The notes under the pieces are model-generated. The model was given only the letters and a program-made list of their open reading frames with translations. It was not told the origin of the DNA and made no database searches. DNA of 64,000 bases from Macrococcoides caseolyticum (GTDB lineage: Bacteria; Bacillota; Bacilli; Staphylococcales; Staphylococcaceae), in NCBI RefSeq assembly GCF_021366795.1, contig NZ_JAHCPS010000010.1:1-64000 (forward strand), given 5' to 3'. The stretch's first letter is position 1, and every line of letters starts with the position of its first letter. This document shows, piece by piece, positions 27,384 through 38,762 of the stretch. The translations under genes were made by a program, and so were the position numbers.

Positions 27384-28256
27384 TGCATGGGGTTCCAGAT
27401 GAACGATTGTTTCTATCGCACCATATGCTTCTTTAATATCATTTTCAATATTTTCTGTGATATCATGACTTTCTGCGACGGTCAGTAACGGGTCAACTGT
27501 CACGGTCACATCTATAAAAGTCATAACTCCATGATTTCTTCCTTTAATATCTACAACTGATAATACATCTTTAACGTTTAGCACAATCTTTCTCATTTCA
27601 TCGAGTGTCTCAGCATCGAAGCCATCTGTTAATGTAATTGCGGTTTCAAAGAAGATTTCAATTGCTGTCTTCATAATCAGTAATCCAACGACAATGGCGG
27701 CGACGGTATCTAAAAATGGTAGTCCCATAAATACCCCGATGATACCGATGAATGCACCAAACGATACTAATGCATCCGATAGATTATCTGCTGCTGCTGC
27801 TTTTAATGCACTCGAGTCGACTTTCTTTGCAAGATTTCTGTTGTAGAAATACACACCAAGCATTGCGAATGATGAAAGGATTGCAACGACTGCTGTTTCA
27901 ATGGATGGTTGTGTAAACTGCTGATGAATGTAATTTCTAATCCCTTGTAATATGACTTGTACACTTACTGCAAACATAATAAATGAAGCAATAAGTGAGC
28001 CTATATATTCAGAACGGTAATGGCCGTAATTGTGATTGTCATCTGCTGGTTTCATACTTATCGCAAGGCCGATGAGGAGCGCCACAGATGAAATGACATC
28101 TGTGGCATTATTTAATCCATCTGCCACAAGTGCCTGTGAACCATTCATATAGCCAAAGAGAAGTTTAAATGTAGTGAGTAACACATACATAATAATACTA
28201 ACTTTTGCACCTTGCTGTGCTTTAGCGAGTTGATCTTTTACCTGCACGCTATTCAT
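27381..28256 (-). CDS. Cation diffusion facilitator (metal exporter)
   Basis: A 291-residue protein with six membrane helices and a C-terminal cytosolic domain. Metal-site motifs are DGLNNATD in TM2 and DNLSD in TM5. An Asn/Asp-type site in place of the His found in zinc exporters points to manganese (or iron), as in MntE/MneP proteins; this is an inference. Proton antiport is usual for the family. Alone in its unit. Confidence 0.85.
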   Translation of the reverse strand: MNSVQVKDQLAKAQQGAKVSIIMYVLLTTFKLLFGYMNGSQALVADGLNNATDVISSVALLIGLAISMKPADDNHNYGHYRSEYIGSLIASFIMFAVSVQVILQGIRNYIHQQFTQPSIETAVVAILSSFAMLGVYFYNRNLAKKVDSSALKAAAADNLSDALVSFGAFIGIIGVFMGLPFLDTVAAIVVGLLIMKTAIEIFFETAITLTDGFDAETLDEMRKIVLNVKDVLSVVDIKGRNHGVMTFIDVTVTVDPLLTVAESHDITENIENDIKEAYGAIETIVHLEPHA

Positions 28257-28383
28257 CCTTTCTTAATCATGTCCTTTAATTATTAATCATAAATCTCAAA
28301 TTTTCTAGTAAAACATAGATGTCTTATTATTCAGTATATTATTTATTTTTTATGCATGTAAATTTATAATTATAAATTTATAT

Positions 28384-28412
28384 TTTACAAATGAGAAAGT
28401 CTACTTTATAAT
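28384..28412 (+). promoter_or_regulatory. Sigma-A promoter of the glutamate/dicarboxylate symporter
   Basis: TTTACA, 17-bp spacer, TATAAT, with the start codon 50 bp downstream. The intergenic region 28257-28461 is otherwise AT-rich and without a gene. Confidence 0.7.
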
Positions 28413-28461
28413 TATCTTAATAGTCAGAAAATTTAAAGCGAAAAATATTGAGGAGGAAGCT

Positions 28462-29766
28462 ATGAAAATTAAAGGAAATATGACAGTGAGAATTATTGTG
28501 GCATTAATTGCTGGTATTGCAATTGGTTCTTTGTTTAATTTATACCAGGATGCGAGTTGGGTTAAATGGATAAATCAATATGTCTTTAATGTAATCGGGC
28601 AAATCTTCTTAAATTTAATTTTTATGCTTGTTGTACCTGTTGTATTTGTATCAATTGTACTAGGCGTTATTGGTGTGGGTGATCCTAAACATTTAGGTAG
28701 TATCGGATTAAAGACCATTTCATTTTTCTTAGTGACAACTGCTTTAGCGATTACTCTGGCGATGACGCTCGCGCTTGTATTTAAACCGGGTGACGGGAAG
28801 AGTGATTTACTTAACAGTGAGGAAGTAAAAACTTATGAACAAGAACAAAAGAAAAAAGCAGCCGCTGCTGAAGCTGAAGGTAACAGTGCGAATCAAACAT
28901 TTGATCAAACGTTAATCAATTTGGTGCCTAAAAATCCTGTACTGGCAATGAGTGAGACGAACATGCTTCAGGTGATTACATTTGCTATCTTTATTGGAAT
29001 TGGTATGATTGCGTTACGTGAGAAAGTGTCTGCCGTAAAATTATTATTTGAACAGACAAATGACATATTAATGTTTATCGTTACAGCAATTATGAATTAC
29101 TTTGCACCACTGGGTACTTTTGGCCTTGTTGCAACAGCATTTACAAATGCAGGATTCGGTGCAATCAAACAACTCGCAATGTATTTCTTTGTTGTATTAC
29201 TTGGATTATTCCTGCATATGATTATTGTCTATGGTGGTGCAGTTACATTCCTTGCAAGACGTAATCCGATATGGTTTTTTAAAGGGTTTGCACCTGCAAT
29301 GACTGTTGGCTTTAGTTCTTCAAGTTCGAATGCGACACTTCCAATTTCATTAGAGTGTGCTCAGGACAATCTGGAGGTCCGTAAAGAAATATCATCATTT
29401 GTGCAACCGCTCGGTGCAACCATTAATATGGATGGGACAGCTATCATGCAAGGTGTTGCGACCATTTTCATTGCACAAATATCAGGCGTTGATTTAACGC
29501 TTGGTCAGATGGCTACTGTCGTTGTTGTTGCTGTGGTGGCGTCAATTGGAACAGCGGGTGTACCTGGTGCCGGTCTGGTTATGCTTGCAATGGTGTTAAC
29601 ATCAGTAGGTCTTAATCCCGCAGCCATTGGTATTATCCTTGGTATTGATCGACTGCTGGATATGACAAGAACTGCTGTGAATATTTCAGGGGATGCAGCG
29701 TGCGCTGTCGTTATTTCTGAACAGGAAAAACGTTATCTTGCTAAAAATGATATGAAAGTTGCATAA
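28462..29766 (+). CDS. gltT: Dicarboxylate/amino acid:cation symporter (DAACS), GltT-like
   Basis: A 434-residue secondary transporter that takes up glutamate, aspartate or dicarboxylates with Na+ or H+. Signatures: the serine-rich HP1 motif SSSSNATLPIS near 287, NMDGTA near 317, the HP2 region GTAGVPGAG, and TM8 DRLLDMTRTAVNISGD. A charged insert (residues about 112-140) faces the medium in this family. GAGGAGG precedes the ATG. Confidence 0.88.
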   Translation: MKIKGNMTVRIIVALIAGIAIGSLFNLYQDASWVKWINQYVFNVIGQIFLNLIFMLVVPVVFVSIVLGVIGVGDPKHLGSIGLKTISFFLVTTALAITLAMTLALVFKPGDGKSDLLNSEEVKTYEQEQKKKAAAAEAEGNSANQTFDQTLINLVPKNPVLAMSETNMLQVITFAIFIGIGMIALREKVSAVKLLFEQTNDILMFIVTAIMNYFAPLGTFGLVATAFTNAGFGAIKQLAMYFFVVLLGLFLHMIIVYGGAVTFLARRNPIWFFKGFAPAMTVGFSSSSSNATLPISLECAQDNLEVRKEISSFVQPLGATINMDGTAIMQGVATIFIAQISGVDLTLGQMATVVVVAVVASIGTAGVPGAGLVMLAMVLTSVGLNPAAIGIILGIDRLLDMTRTAVNISGDAACAVVISEQEKRYLAKNDMKVA

Positions 29767-29794
29767 ATGTGACATTTAAAAAATAAATTTTAAA

Positions 29795-29826
29795 AAAGAG
29801 GGACTTTTTAAAGGTTTCCTCTTTTA
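29795..29826 (+). terminator. Terminator of the symporter gene
   Basis: AAAAGAGG pairs with CCTCTTTT, then an AT-rich tail. Confidence 0.6.
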
Positions 29827-29948
29827 ATTTTTTGTAAATTATATTAAGATGGTAAAGTCACTTTAGATGAATGTGTATTTTTTCAACTTATATTTAAGAG
29901 CATTTACTGACATAAATTTTATATTGAGAGAGAAAGGTCGTATGAAAA

Positions 29949-30413
29949 ATGGATAAACAACAATTTACAGATTTACTACAAACAAAATTTAAAATGGTGC
30001 GTATCGAAGCGGGATACACACAAGACACAATGGCTCAAACAATTGGCTTATCTAAGAAGACATTAGTTCAAATCGAAAAAGAGCGTGTGTTACCAAACTG
30101 GACGACTTGCGTTTCTTTATGTGCTTTATTTAGAGATTCAGAAGTATTACAAAATACATTAGGTGGTGATCCATTAGAAGTCATTCAAGTGATTTCACGT
30201 GGTGCATGTGCTTATCCTGATCAAGATAATAAAAATGAATTATGGTGGACAACAATCGAGTCAGATCGTGATGTCATTCTGCAACAGAACAAAATTTCTA
30301 ATCTATACCGCGTGTTAGATGGTTCAACACAACCTTTATATGGTTCAAATAAAGCACGTGAAGCTGAAATGTTCTTTAATAAGAAGAAAAACGAAAACTT
30401 AGTGAGTTTATAA
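29949..30413 (+). CDS. HTH DNA-binding regulator, SA1665-like
   Basis: A 154-residue protein. Residues about 12-70 form an XRE-type HTH (AGYTQDTMAQTIGLSKKTLV), followed by a C-terminal region of no known domain. Size, and position between airSR and the yheB-yheA-hemZ genes, match S. aureus SA1665, a regulator reported to affect beta-lactam resistance. Here one CDF and one GltT gene are inserted between it and airR. Own terminator. Confidence 0.78.
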   Translation: MDKQQFTDLLQTKFKMVRIEAGYTQDTMAQTIGLSKKTLVQIEKERVLPNWTTCVSLCALFRDSEVLQNTLGGDPLEVIQVISRGACAYPDQDNKNELWWTTIESDRDVILQQNKISNLYRVLDGSTQPLYGSNKAREAEMFFNKKKNENLVSL

Positions 30414-30418
30414 TAGTA

Positions 30419-30452
30419 AAAACAAACGCATCGTAGCGTTTGTTTTTTTTAT
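30419..30452 (+). terminator. Terminator of the SA1665-like gene
   Basis: AAACAAACGC and GCGTTTGTTT flank ATCGTA and are followed by a T-run. Confidence 0.85.
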
Positions 30453-30497
30453 TTAGAGGTATTAGACTAATAGTATTAAATAAAAAGAGGTGGCAAT

Positions 30498-31628
30498 TTG
30501 AACGCAGTACTCGTCGTATTATTTATGGGACTCATCGGTGCTTTAATCGGGGGTTTTACCAACTATATCGCAATAAAAATGTTATTTAGACCGTTTGAAC
30601 CGAAATTCCTTTTCGGCAGACAATTACCGTTTACACCTGGATTAATTCCGAAACGTCGGAATGAATTATCCATAAAAATGGGTGAAATGGTCACGCAACA
30701 CTTACTGACACCTGAAGTCTTTAAAGAAAAATTAATGACACCACAAACAGAAGGATTTATTAAAGACTTTATTGTGCGCCAAATTCAAACTTTAAAAGAA
30801 GGCGAGTATTCGATTCATGACTTTGCTGAACGCTTTGATATAGATATTGCAACACTGGGCAATGAAAAATTACGTCAACAGTTGGCTCACGTTATTGATA
30901 ACACAGTACTTATGCATAAAAATGAGCCGTTTGAAAAGTTATTGCCTCAAGATTTAAGAGACAAACTTGATGCACAAGTTAATGGATTATCAAAAATGAT
31001 CATGCAGAAATTACGTGATTACGTCAATTCAGCAAAAGGTTACAATGATATAATGCAAATGATTGACCGTTTCTTTATGGAAAAAGGACGTTTGGTCAGT
31101 ATGATTCAAATGTTCATGACAAAAGAAATGATTGCAGACCGTGTGATTAAAGAATTCAATGCATTAAGTCAAGAAGAAAAGTTAAATCACATTATCGAAA
31201 CTGAAGTACAACGTGAATATGCGCAGCTTTTATTAAAGCAACCGTCTGATTTTATTCATGATAACGAAATCAATAGCATTAAAGCGTATTTAATAGAACA
31301 AATCATTACAGAAGTTGATATTAAGCGTTATACACATACACCGATAGTACAACTTGCGCCAAAAGCTTTCGAATATATGATAGGTGCAGGAAGCGATCGA
31401 TTTGTGCACTATGCAATTGCTAAGACGTCAGATAATATTGCTGAAATATTAGAAAAAGTGCATATCGCAGAAATTGTAAAGCAACAAATTGATAATTTTG
31501 AATTATCATTCTTAGAACAACTCGTTATTGAAATTTCAAATAAAGAATTAAAAATGATTACGTTTTTAGGTTTCTTACTTGGCGGTATTATTGGTATTAT
31601 TCAAGGAATCATCGCTCTTTTTGTATAA
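30498..31628 (+). CDS. yheB: DUF445 membrane protein, YheB family
   Basis: A 376-residue protein with a membrane helix at each end (residues about 2-25 and 353-375) and a long helical middle section. The opening GGFTNYIAIKMLFRP and LPFTPGLIPKRR are hallmarks of DUF445/UPF0754. Function unknown. AGAGGTGG precedes a TTG start. It is followed by yheA as in Bacillus. Confidence 0.88.
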   Translation: MNAVLVVLFMGLIGALIGGFTNYIAIKMLFRPFEPKFLFGRQLPFTPGLIPKRRNELSIKMGEMVTQHLLTPEVFKEKLMTPQTEGFIKDFIVRQIQTLKEGEYSIHDFAERFDIDIATLGNEKLRQQLAHVIDNTVLMHKNEPFEKLLPQDLRDKLDAQVNGLSKMIMQKLRDYVNSAKGYNDIMQMIDRFFMEKGRLVSMIQMFMTKEMIADRVIKEFNALSQEEKLNHIIETEVQREYAQLLLKQPSDFIHDNEINSIKAYLIEQIITEVDIKRYTHTPIVQLAPKAFEYMIGAGSDRFVHYAIAKTSDNIAEILEKVHIAEIVKQQIDNFELSFLEQLVIEISNKELKMITFLGFLLGGIIGIIQGIIALFV

Positions 31629-31695
31629 TGGAAGCGATTTATGGTATATTGATTACGAACAATTAAATTTTGTGTAAATACAAAGGAGAATGATT

Positions 31696-32064
31696 ATGTC
31701 AGTTAATATTTATGATGAAGCAAATAATTTAGAAAGAGCATTACGCCAAAGTGATGAGTATAATGCTATTAAAGCCCACTATGAAGCGGTAAACAATAAT
31801 CCTGAATCTAAGAAAGTCTTTGATGATTTCAGAAAGATTCAATTAAACTTACAAGAAAAACAAATGTCAGGTCAGGAAATAACTGAAGAAGATTTAAATG
31901 CAGCACAAGCAACAGCTGAATTAATTGAGAAAGATGAAAATATTTCTAAATTAATGGAAGCGGAACAAAAAATGAGCTTTATGATTCAGGAAATCAATCG
32001 TGTGATTATGAAACCTTTAGAAGAATTGTACGGTGTACAAACAGAAGAAACGCCGGAAGCTTAA
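31696..32064 (+). CDS. yheA: YlbF/YmcA-fold protein, YheA (UPF0342) family
   Basis: A 122-residue all-helical protein beginning [19 protein letters not shown], with a highly charged middle ([18 protein letters not shown]). Family members form dimers and some paralogues act in RNA-processing complexes; the role of YheA itself is not known. AAAGGAGA at 31682-31689 abuts the ATG at 31690, so I chose ATG 31696. 67 bp after yheB. Confidence 0.88.
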   Translation: MSVNIYDEANNLERALRQSDEYNAIKAHYEAVNNNPESKKVFDDFRKIQLNLQEKQMSGQEITEEDLNAAQATAELIEKDENISKLMEAEQKMSFMIQEINRVIMKPLEELYGVQTEETPEA

Positions 32065-32108
32065 TTGATAATTTGAGGTCTTTCAAGTACAATAATTAAA
32101 TAGTATTG

Positions 32109-32145
32109 AATAAACAAAAAGTAATTACTTTTTGTTTATTTTTTT
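32109..32145 (+). terminator. Terminator of yheBA
   Basis: AATAAACAAAAAGTAA followed directly by its exact complement and a T-run. Confidence 0.85.
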
Positions 32146-32157
32146 GTGGGGGATAAT

Positions 32158-33633
32158 ATGAAGTTTTATTTAAAACATCCGCAATTTGAAGCCATTCAAT
32201 TGTATATTAAAAACATTATTAATCTATATTACGAAGAGAGTTACTTATTTGAAGGCGTTGGTGACAATCAAATTGATATTCAAATTGACGACCAACATAA
32301 AATGATTGTAACAACAACTTTGACAATTGATCATAAGACGTATAGAGAAACAGCAGAACGAGAAGCTACTACGAAGCGCGCTATGAAGCAGGCACTGGGA
32401 GAAACGTTGATTACAATATTAACCGAACATACAGGTGTGATACAAAGCTGGGGAACGTTAACGGGCATTCGACCGACGAAACTTTACCATAAATACTATC
32501 AGCAAGGATTATCACATGAAGCAATCAGTCGCATCTTAAAGCATGATTACTTAATTGCACAAGATAAGATAGATTTAATGCGTGACATTGTCCATACGCA
32601 ACTTCAAGCGATTCCAGATTTATATCAACTAAAGAATGAAGTAAGCATTTATATAGGAATACCTTTTTGTCCGACCAAATGTGCCTACTGTACATTCCCT
32701 GCCTATGCCATCCAAATATTTAAAGATCAAGTACCAGAATTCCTTGTTGGCTTAATTCATGAGATTAAACAGACGGCACAATGGCTAAAGGCCAATGAAA
32801 TTAAGGTTACGTCGATTTATTTCGGGGGTGGCACACCAACATCCATTTCACCTGACGATTTAGCTTTATTACTGAAGACCGTATATCATGCATTTGATAT
32901 GACACATGTACGTGAAGTAACAGTTGAAGCTGGCCGACCAGATACAATAGATAAAAACACCTTAAAAGTCCTGAACCAGTTTGACATTGACCGTATTAGT
33001 ATTAATCCACAAAGCTTTACCGATGCAACGTTAAAAGCGATAGGCCGACATCATACTGTATTAGAAACCATCGAAAAATTTAACCTATCACGTGCCTGCC
33101 ATATGCATAATATTAATATGGATTTGATTATCGGCTTACCGAATGAAACGAGAAAAGAAGTTAAGCATTCATTAATAGAGACAGAGCGTCTTAATCCTGA
33201 ATCACTCACTGTCCATACATTAAGTTTTAAGACAGCGAGTGAAATGACACGCAATAAAGCGAAGTACCCAGTTGCACCACGCGATGAAATCGTGAAAATG
33301 ATGGAAATGACGCGTACTTTTGCGCGTGAGCATGATTACGTTCCGTATTACCTTTACCGCCAGAAAAATATTTTAGGTAATCTTGAGAATATAGGTTATT
33401 CTAAACCAGATAAAGCGTCACTTTATAACATTTTAATTATGGAAGAGGTTCAAAGTATCATTGGATTAGGATGTGGTGCATCGAGCAAATTAATTAACAC
33501 TCAAACAGGTAAAATTGAAAATTTCTTGAATCCTAAAGATCCAAAGTCCTATAATAATAGTTATGAAAGTTACACAAAAAGAAAGATAGATAAACTTACA
33601 GAATGTTTCATCCATGAGTCTAAAGCTGAATAA
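32158..33633 (+). CDS. hemZ: HemZ-type radical SAM protein (coproporphyrinogen dehydrogenase-like)
   Basis: A 491-residue protein. The radical-SAM cluster motif is GIPFCPTKCAYCTF (CxxxCxxC) near residue 166, followed by the GGGTPTS motif and the HemN-like LPNETRKE. In Bacillus HemZ is assigned to oxygen-independent coproporphyrinogen oxidation; since Gram-positives mostly use the coproporphyrin route (CgoX, below), its true role is unsettled. GGGGGAT fits ATG 32158 rather than GTG 32146. Confidence 0.85.
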   Translation: MKFYLKHPQFEAIQLYIKNIINLYYEESYLFEGVGDNQIDIQIDDQHKMIVTTTLTIDHKTYRETAEREATTKRAMKQALGETLITILTEHTGVIQSWGTLTGIRPTKLYHKYYQQGLSHEAISRILKHDYLIAQDKIDLMRDIVHTQLQAIPDLYQLKNEVSIYIGIPFCPTKCAYCTFPAYAIQIFKDQVPEFLVGLIHEIKQTAQWLKANEIKVTSIYFGGGTPTSISPDDLALLLKTVYHAFDMTHVREVTVEAGRPDTIDKNTLKVLNQFDIDRISINPQSFTDATLKAIGRHHTVLETIEKFNLSRACHMHNINMDLIIGLPNETRKEVKHSLIETERLNPESLTVHTLSFKTASEMTRNKAKYPVAPRDEIVKMMEMTRTFAREHDYVPYYLYRQKNILGNLENIGYSKPDKASLYNILIMEEVQSIIGLGCGASSKLINTQTGKIENFLNPKDPKSYNNSYESYTKRKIDKLTECFIHESKAE

Positions 33634-33716
33634 GTTTTAGGCTCTTTTGAGTTCGCTTACAAAATGGCCTAATTTAATGTATTATTAAAGGTAACAAGAA
33701 AAGTGGGGAATTGTAT

Positions 33717-34895
33717 ATGATAAAATTTATTCATTGCTCAGATTTATTTTTAGATGAACCTTTTGATTTATATAGTCAGTTACCTGAACATATTATGCAG
33801 GATGTATATCGTGCAAGTTTCGAAAGTTTTAAGCATTTGGTAAATGATGCTATTGAAATGAAAGTAGATTTCATCCTCATTAGTGGTAATCTCTTTTCTC
33901 AGCATAACCGAAATATTCGCGCAGATAAATTAATTGAAGCGCAATTTGAACGCCTTAATAAAGCACACATCTTTGTTTATTATATTGCGGGAACAAGTGA
34001 TGGTTTATCTCAGCCTTCATATATAAAGTTTCCGGATAATGTCGTGTTATTTTCAGAAGAAGTTCAATCTTATGAATTAATTACGAACAATGGGCATCGC
34101 GTATTTATTCATGGCTTTAGTTATAAAGATAACGAAACGTATGAATATAAATTAGATAATTATCCGATAAACCAGGTAGATCATTCCATACATATTGGTA
34201 TGCTTCACGGTATACATCATAGAATAAATGGATATAAGGCAACTGAGTTTAGCCTTGAAGATTTAAATACGAAACTTTACCATTACTGGGCATTAGGACA
34301 TTACCCTTATCAGAAGCGCCTGAGTGATATTCCTGAAATTCATTATCCTGGTAAGATGCAAGGAACAAGTATTCATGATACCGGTCATAAAGGTTATTTA
34401 TATGTAGAAGGAGATCATGCTGCTTTAGATGTTAAGTTTATTCCGACAGCACATATTCAATTTGATACGGTTGAACTCACATTAAATGAAACGGGTAAAC
34501 ATGCAATATATCAAGATATTACTGACTTTAAAAATAAAGTTCGCCATGCGGGTAAAAGTATTTATCATTTAAAATTAATTAATCCATTTGAGACATTAAT
34601 TGATGAACGAATGATTCAAAGTCTGTTAAAGCAAGTTCAAATGTATGAATCCAATGAATCTGAATTTGTATGGATAGATAAGATTGAACTTTATCAGCAG
34701 CATGAAATCCATACGCTTGAAAGCGAATTTAGTTCTGAACATCTGGAAAATGAAGCATTATTTGAAGCAGCTTGTACCCCTATAAGACACTCGAGCGTCG
34801 AACGCTATAGTAATCCAATGCACTTTAAAGATCATTTATCGATTCTAAATCACGGAGAATCGCGATTAAAGTTATTAATGAGGGATGAATCATGA
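33717..34895 (+). CDS. yhaO: SbcD-like metallophosphoesterase, YhaO
   Basis: A 392-residue Mre11/SbcD-type nuclease. Metallophosphatase motifs are FIHCSDLFLDEP at the N terminus, ISGNLFSQHN (normally GDxxD), GMLHG and YWALGHYP. The GD of the second motif reads SGN, and the GNHD motif is replaced by AGTSDG, so metal binding may be altered. ATG 33717 fits GTGGGG. Overlaps yhaN by 4 bp (ATGA); together they resemble an SbcCD pair. Confidence 0.87.
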   Translation: MIKFIHCSDLFLDEPFDLYSQLPEHIMQDVYRASFESFKHLVNDAIEMKVDFILISGNLFSQHNRNIRADKLIEAQFERLNKAHIFVYYIAGTSDGLSQPSYIKFPDNVVLFSEEVQSYELITNNGHRVFIHGFSYKDNETYEYKLDNYPINQVDHSIHIGMLHGIHHRINGYKATEFSLEDLNTKLYHYWALGHYPYQKRLSDIPEIHYPGKMQGTSIHDTGHKGYLYVEGDHAALDVKFIPTAHIQFDTVELTLNETGKHAIYQDITDFKNKVRHAGKSIYHLKLINPFETLIDERMIQSLLKQVQMYESNESEFVWIDKIELYQQHEIHTLESEFSSEHLENEALFEAACTPIRHSSVERYSNPMHFKDHLSILNHGESRLKLLMRDES

Positions 34896-37816
34896 AGATA
34901 AAATCACTTGAAATTTACGGATATGGTCGATTAGAGCACCGTAAATTTGACTTTCAATCTGACTTTATTCAGATTTATGGAGAGAATGAAACGGGTAAAT
35001 CAACAATGCAGGCGTTTATTCATGCATTACTATTTGGCTTCCCTAAGGAAGGGGAGTATGAGCCGAGATTAGAGCCGAGGTTTGCACCGCAATATGGCGG
35101 TAAAATGATTCTGACATTGAATAGTGGTGAAACACTCAGTATTGAACGTAATTTTGTCCACCATAAGGAAGAGGTCATTATTTTATTAGACGATAAGCCA
35201 AAAGATGGTGCATGGCTGAGTCAGCTACTCAATCACATCACAAAAGAGACGTATAAGAATATTTTTTCATTTGATGTACTTGGGCTACAGGAAGTTCACC
35301 GCAAATTAACTGAAGATAAATTACAAGCGTATTTATTACAAGCAGGCGCATTTGGTAGCACTGAATTTACGCAAATGACTGAACATATTAGCGCTGAAAA
35401 AGAGAGACTATTTAATAATGATGCAACAGGAGAAATAGATAAAGCAACAGAATCGTTGCAAGCGATAGAGTCAGAAATTCGTGAGAAAGATCATCAGTTT
35501 GAAATGTATCAGTCCTTACTCAATGAGCAGGATAAATTAAATCGATCATATAGTGAATATGAATCACATTTAAATGAATTAAAAGATGTATTAAAGCGTA
35601 AGCAAAGAGAGATTAGATATCATGACCAGGCGAAAGAATGGAAAGCTTTAGAGCATCAACTTAATATTGAGCCACCAACGTTCCCTGAGCAAGGGATAAC
35701 ACGTTATGAATCATTAAAGAAACAAAAAGTACAAGTCGGACGTGATTTAGCATTACGTGAAGAACGACTAGACCAAATTACGACAGAGAATACAGCGATT
35801 GAGTTGTTAGATAGTGCATTCATCACACAATCCAATGCATTATTAAAAGAAGAGCAAGCCTATCGTAATAACCAATCAGATTTAACGCATCAAGCCAATA
35901 CGTTAGAACAAATGAAAAAAGAGCAGCAAGTATTAATGCAGGAGATTGGCTGGTCGCACAATCCTGATGTTGCGCTTCATCCATCGATGCATGAGAAAGC
36001 GAGTGTTCAAATTAATCAGCAGGAAAAAGATTTACTTGAAAAGGCACAGGTAGACAGAGAATTCAATTTTGCGAATGAAGCCATTCTAAAAAAAGAACAG
36101 GCAGCAAGAGAGATTGAAAAAACGAAGGTTCACGATGAACGATTTGATAAAGCGTTACAACTTGAGCACAATAAAGCGGAATTATTAGATAAATCAAAGC
36201 TATATGAAACAATGAAAGAAGAAGCACTTTCTTTTGAACAATCGCAGATGAAAAAATATCAGTTCCAGCAAACGGGTCTGATATTAATGCTGATTGTATT
36301 CATAGCGAGTGCGATATATGCGTATATGCTACCGCAATATATTGTTCTGGCTGTATTCAGTATATTAGCAGTAGTAACGATCGTTATGATGGTAATGAAT
36401 AAAAAGCCAGCAATAGAGTTTAATCAGGCACTCCAAAAAGAAGTGGACGATCTAACCTTTAAAGTGAAGGATTTACAGGAAAATTTCGATTTATCTTTTG
36501 ATTTAGACGAACAACGCACAATTAGACAACGATTAACTGAGCATACAAATGATATCCAGCGAGAGAAAGAACGTCAGCATATGCTTGCAAAAGATTTAGA
36601 AAATATTAATAAACGTATTGATGCCACGACGAATGTCTTAAATTTAATGAAGCAAGAACTTAAGCTCCCGGATGACTATTTAATCAATCGTCTTACTTTA
36701 GCTGTGAAACAGATTAACAAAATTAATCAACTTGAACAGGAAATGAAACGCATTTATAGTAAACAGCAGCATATAGAATCAAGCCTTGCAGCATTCACAA
36801 AAAAAGTTGAAATATTAAATCAGTTATCACCTGTAGCGCTTGATATCGAAACGTTATTCCATGATTTAAAAACGATGCATACAAAAGATGAAAAAAATCG
36901 CTTTAATTTAAACAAGAATAACGAACAAATTGTATTACTGAATAAAGAAATAAATATATTACAAGAACAATTAGAACAAACAGAACAAGCATTATTACAG
37001 TTATTTGAAGAAGCAAAGGTAGACAATGAATCAGCGTATTATGAACGCGAGAAAGAATATCTGAGTTACCATGAGCAATTAAAACAATTTGAACACGTCG
37101 GAAATATACTAACAGATCAAGGCTTTACATATGAAGATAATTCAGAGTTAAGCTTTGTGACATCCGTTGATTTAATGGAACAGCAAAGTGCTATAGAAGC
37201 ACATATTGCAACATTAATTGAAAAACAAAACGAAATAAAAGATGCACTTAAAAATCATCAGGAACAATTAGATGTGATTGCAGCCGATGATAGTTTATCC
37301 AAACTAAAATATGAATATGTTATTAAGAAAAATCAGTTAAATGAATTAATTAAGACATATACATCGGTGAATTATATTGAAACACTCGTAGATGCGCATA
37401 TCGAAGGCGTTAAAGAAAAACGTTTACCTTTTGTAGTTAAGGATGCGACAGAAATATTTAAATATTTAACTGAGGGACGATATATTAGCGTTAATTATAA
37501 AGATAATCATTTAGCAGTTAAAGCAATAGATGGTCAAGTGTATCATCCGACAGAATTGAGTCAGTCAACAAAAGAAATATTATACATTGCATTGCGACTG
37601 AGCTTGATTCAGTCACTCAATAAATATTACCCATTCCCAATTATCATTGACGATGCATTTGTACACTTCGATAGAAAAAGACGCGAACGTATTTTAGAAT
37701 ATATGATGAAATTAAAAACAAACCAAATTATTTATTACACATGTAATAGATCAACTGCGGTGAATCATAAAAATACCATTACATTAGAACGAATAAATAA
37801 GGAGGTTAAAAAATGA
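34892..37816 (+). CDS. yhaN: SMC-like ATPase with membrane hairpin, YhaN
   Basis: A 974-residue protein. N-terminal Walker [10 protein letters not shown] (residues 30-38); C-terminal Walker [15 protein letters not shown]; coiled coil over most of the length. Two adjacent membrane helices sit in the middle (residues about 466-510, [20 protein letters not shown] then [15 protein letters not shown]), so the coil is tethered to the membrane. Partner of YhaO; B. subtilis work links the pair to DNA repair or nucleic-acid processing. Confidence 0.88.
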   Translation: MKIKSLEIYGYGRLEHRKFDFQSDFIQIYGENETGKSTMQAFIHALLFGFPKEGEYEPRLEPRFAPQYGGKMILTLNSGETLSIERNFVHHKEEVIILLDDKPKDGAWLSQLLNHITKETYKNIFSFDVLGLQEVHRKLTEDKLQAYLLQAGAFGSTEFTQMTEHISAEKERLFNNDATGEIDKATESLQAIESEIREKDHQFEMYQSLLNEQDKLNRSYSEYESHLNELKDVLKRKQREIRYHDQAKEWKALEHQLNIEPPTFPEQGITRYESLKKQKVQVGRDLALREERLDQITTENTAIELLDSAFITQSNALLKEEQAYRNNQSDLTHQANTLEQMKKEQQVLMQEIGWSHNPDVALHPSMHEKASVQINQQEKDLLEKAQVDREFNFANEAILKKEQAAREIEKTKVHDERFDKALQLEHNKAELLDKSKLYETMKEEALSFEQSQMKKYQFQQTGLILMLIVFIASAIYAYMLPQYIVLAVFSILAVVTIVMMVMNKKPAIEFNQALQKEVDDLTFKVKDLQENFDLSFDLDEQRTIRQRLTEHTNDIQREKERQHMLAKDLENINKRIDATTNVLNLMKQELKLPDDYLINRLTLAVKQINKINQLEQEMKRIYSKQQHIESSLAAFTKKVEILNQLSPVALDIETLFHDLKTMHTKDEKNRFNLNKNNEQIVLLNKEINILQEQLEQTEQALLQLFEEAKVDNESAYYEREKEYLSYHEQLKQFEHVGNILTDQGFTYEDNSELSFVTSVDLMEQQSAIEAHIATLIEKQNEIKDALKNHQEQLDVIAADDSLSKLKYEYVIKKNQLNELIKTYTSVNYIETLVDAHIEGVKEKRLPFVVKDATEIFKYLTEGRYISVNYKDNHLAVKAIDGQVYHPTELSQSTKEILYIALRLSLIQSLNKYYPFPIIIDDAFVHFDRKRRERILEYMMKLKTNQIIYYTCNRSTAVNHKNTITLERINKEVKK

Positions 37817-38754
37817 GAACAATCGAGACATTAAAGCCAGGGGCAACAGTCGACCATTATTTTCTGATTCATAAAGCAATTCAAGGTGTAACAGGACAAG
37901 GAAAACCTTACTTAACACTTTATTTAAAAGATAAAAGCGGGGACCTGGAAGCGAAAGTATGGACAGTCACAGAAGAAGATATTAAGACATTAGTGCCGGA
38001 AACGCTCGTACGAATCAAAGGTGATGTTATTGATTACCGTGGTAGAATTCAAATGAAAGTGAATCAATTTAGGGTTGTAACACCTGAAGACGGGGTAAAA
38101 CTAGAACATTTTCTTGAATCTGCACCAATGCGTGAAGAAGATATGATGAATGAATTAATGGATTATTTACTTGAAATTGAGAATGCGAAACTCCAACGCA
38201 TTACACGATTACTCCTAAAAAAATATCAAAATGAATTTATGACATACCCGGCCGCAAGTAGCAATCATCATAATTTTGTATCAGGCTTGTTATATCATGT
38301 TCTGACAATGCTAAAACAAGCGAAAGCATTATGTGATATATATCCAAGTCTGAATAAAAGTTTGCTTTATTCAGGAATTATCTTGCATGACTTAGGTAAA
38401 GTTAAAGAATTATCAGGACCTGTCGCAACAAGTTACACAGTGGAAGGAAATTTATTAGGACATATTTCAATCATGAGTGATGAAGTCGCAAGTATGGCAC
38501 GTGAGCATAATATTGAAGGTGAAGAGATATTATTATTAAGACATTTAATATTAAGCCATCACGGGAAATATGAATATGGATCACCAAAATTACCGATGGT
38601 GAAAGAAGCGGAAATATTGAACTTTATTGATAATATTGATGCGAGAATGCAGATGTTTGATAAACATATGAAGAAAGTAGAAAAAGGACAGTTTTCTGAA
38701 CGTATCTTTGCGTTGGAAAATAGACAGTTTTATAAGCCGGTGACATTGGATTAA
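37813..38754 (+). CDS. yhaM: 3'-5' exoribonuclease YhaM
   Basis: A 313-residue protein. An OB-fold domain (residues about 15-90, [12 protein letters not shown]) binds nucleic acid, and an HD phosphohydrolase domain holds the metal-binding [14 protein letters not shown] and HLILSHHG residues. YhaM trims RNA (and ssDNA) from the 3' end. ATGA-type overlap with yhaN. The gene ends directly before the unusual repeat array at 38795. Confidence 0.92.
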   Translation: MRTIETLKPGATVDHYFLIHKAIQGVTGQGKPYLTLYLKDKSGDLEAKVWTVTEEDIKTLVPETLVRIKGDVIDYRGRIQMKVNQFRVVTPEDGVKLEHFLESAPMREEDMMNELMDYLLEIENAKLQRITRLLLKKYQNEFMTYPAASSNHHNFVSGLLYHVLTMLKQAKALCDIYPSLNKSLLYSGIILHDLGKVKELSGPVATSYTVEGNLLGHISIMSDEVASMAREHNIEGEEILLLRHLILSHHGKYEYGSPKLPMVKEAEILNFIDNIDARMQMFDKHMKKVEKGQFSERIFALENRQFYKPVTLD

Positions 38755-38762
38755 GCATAAAG

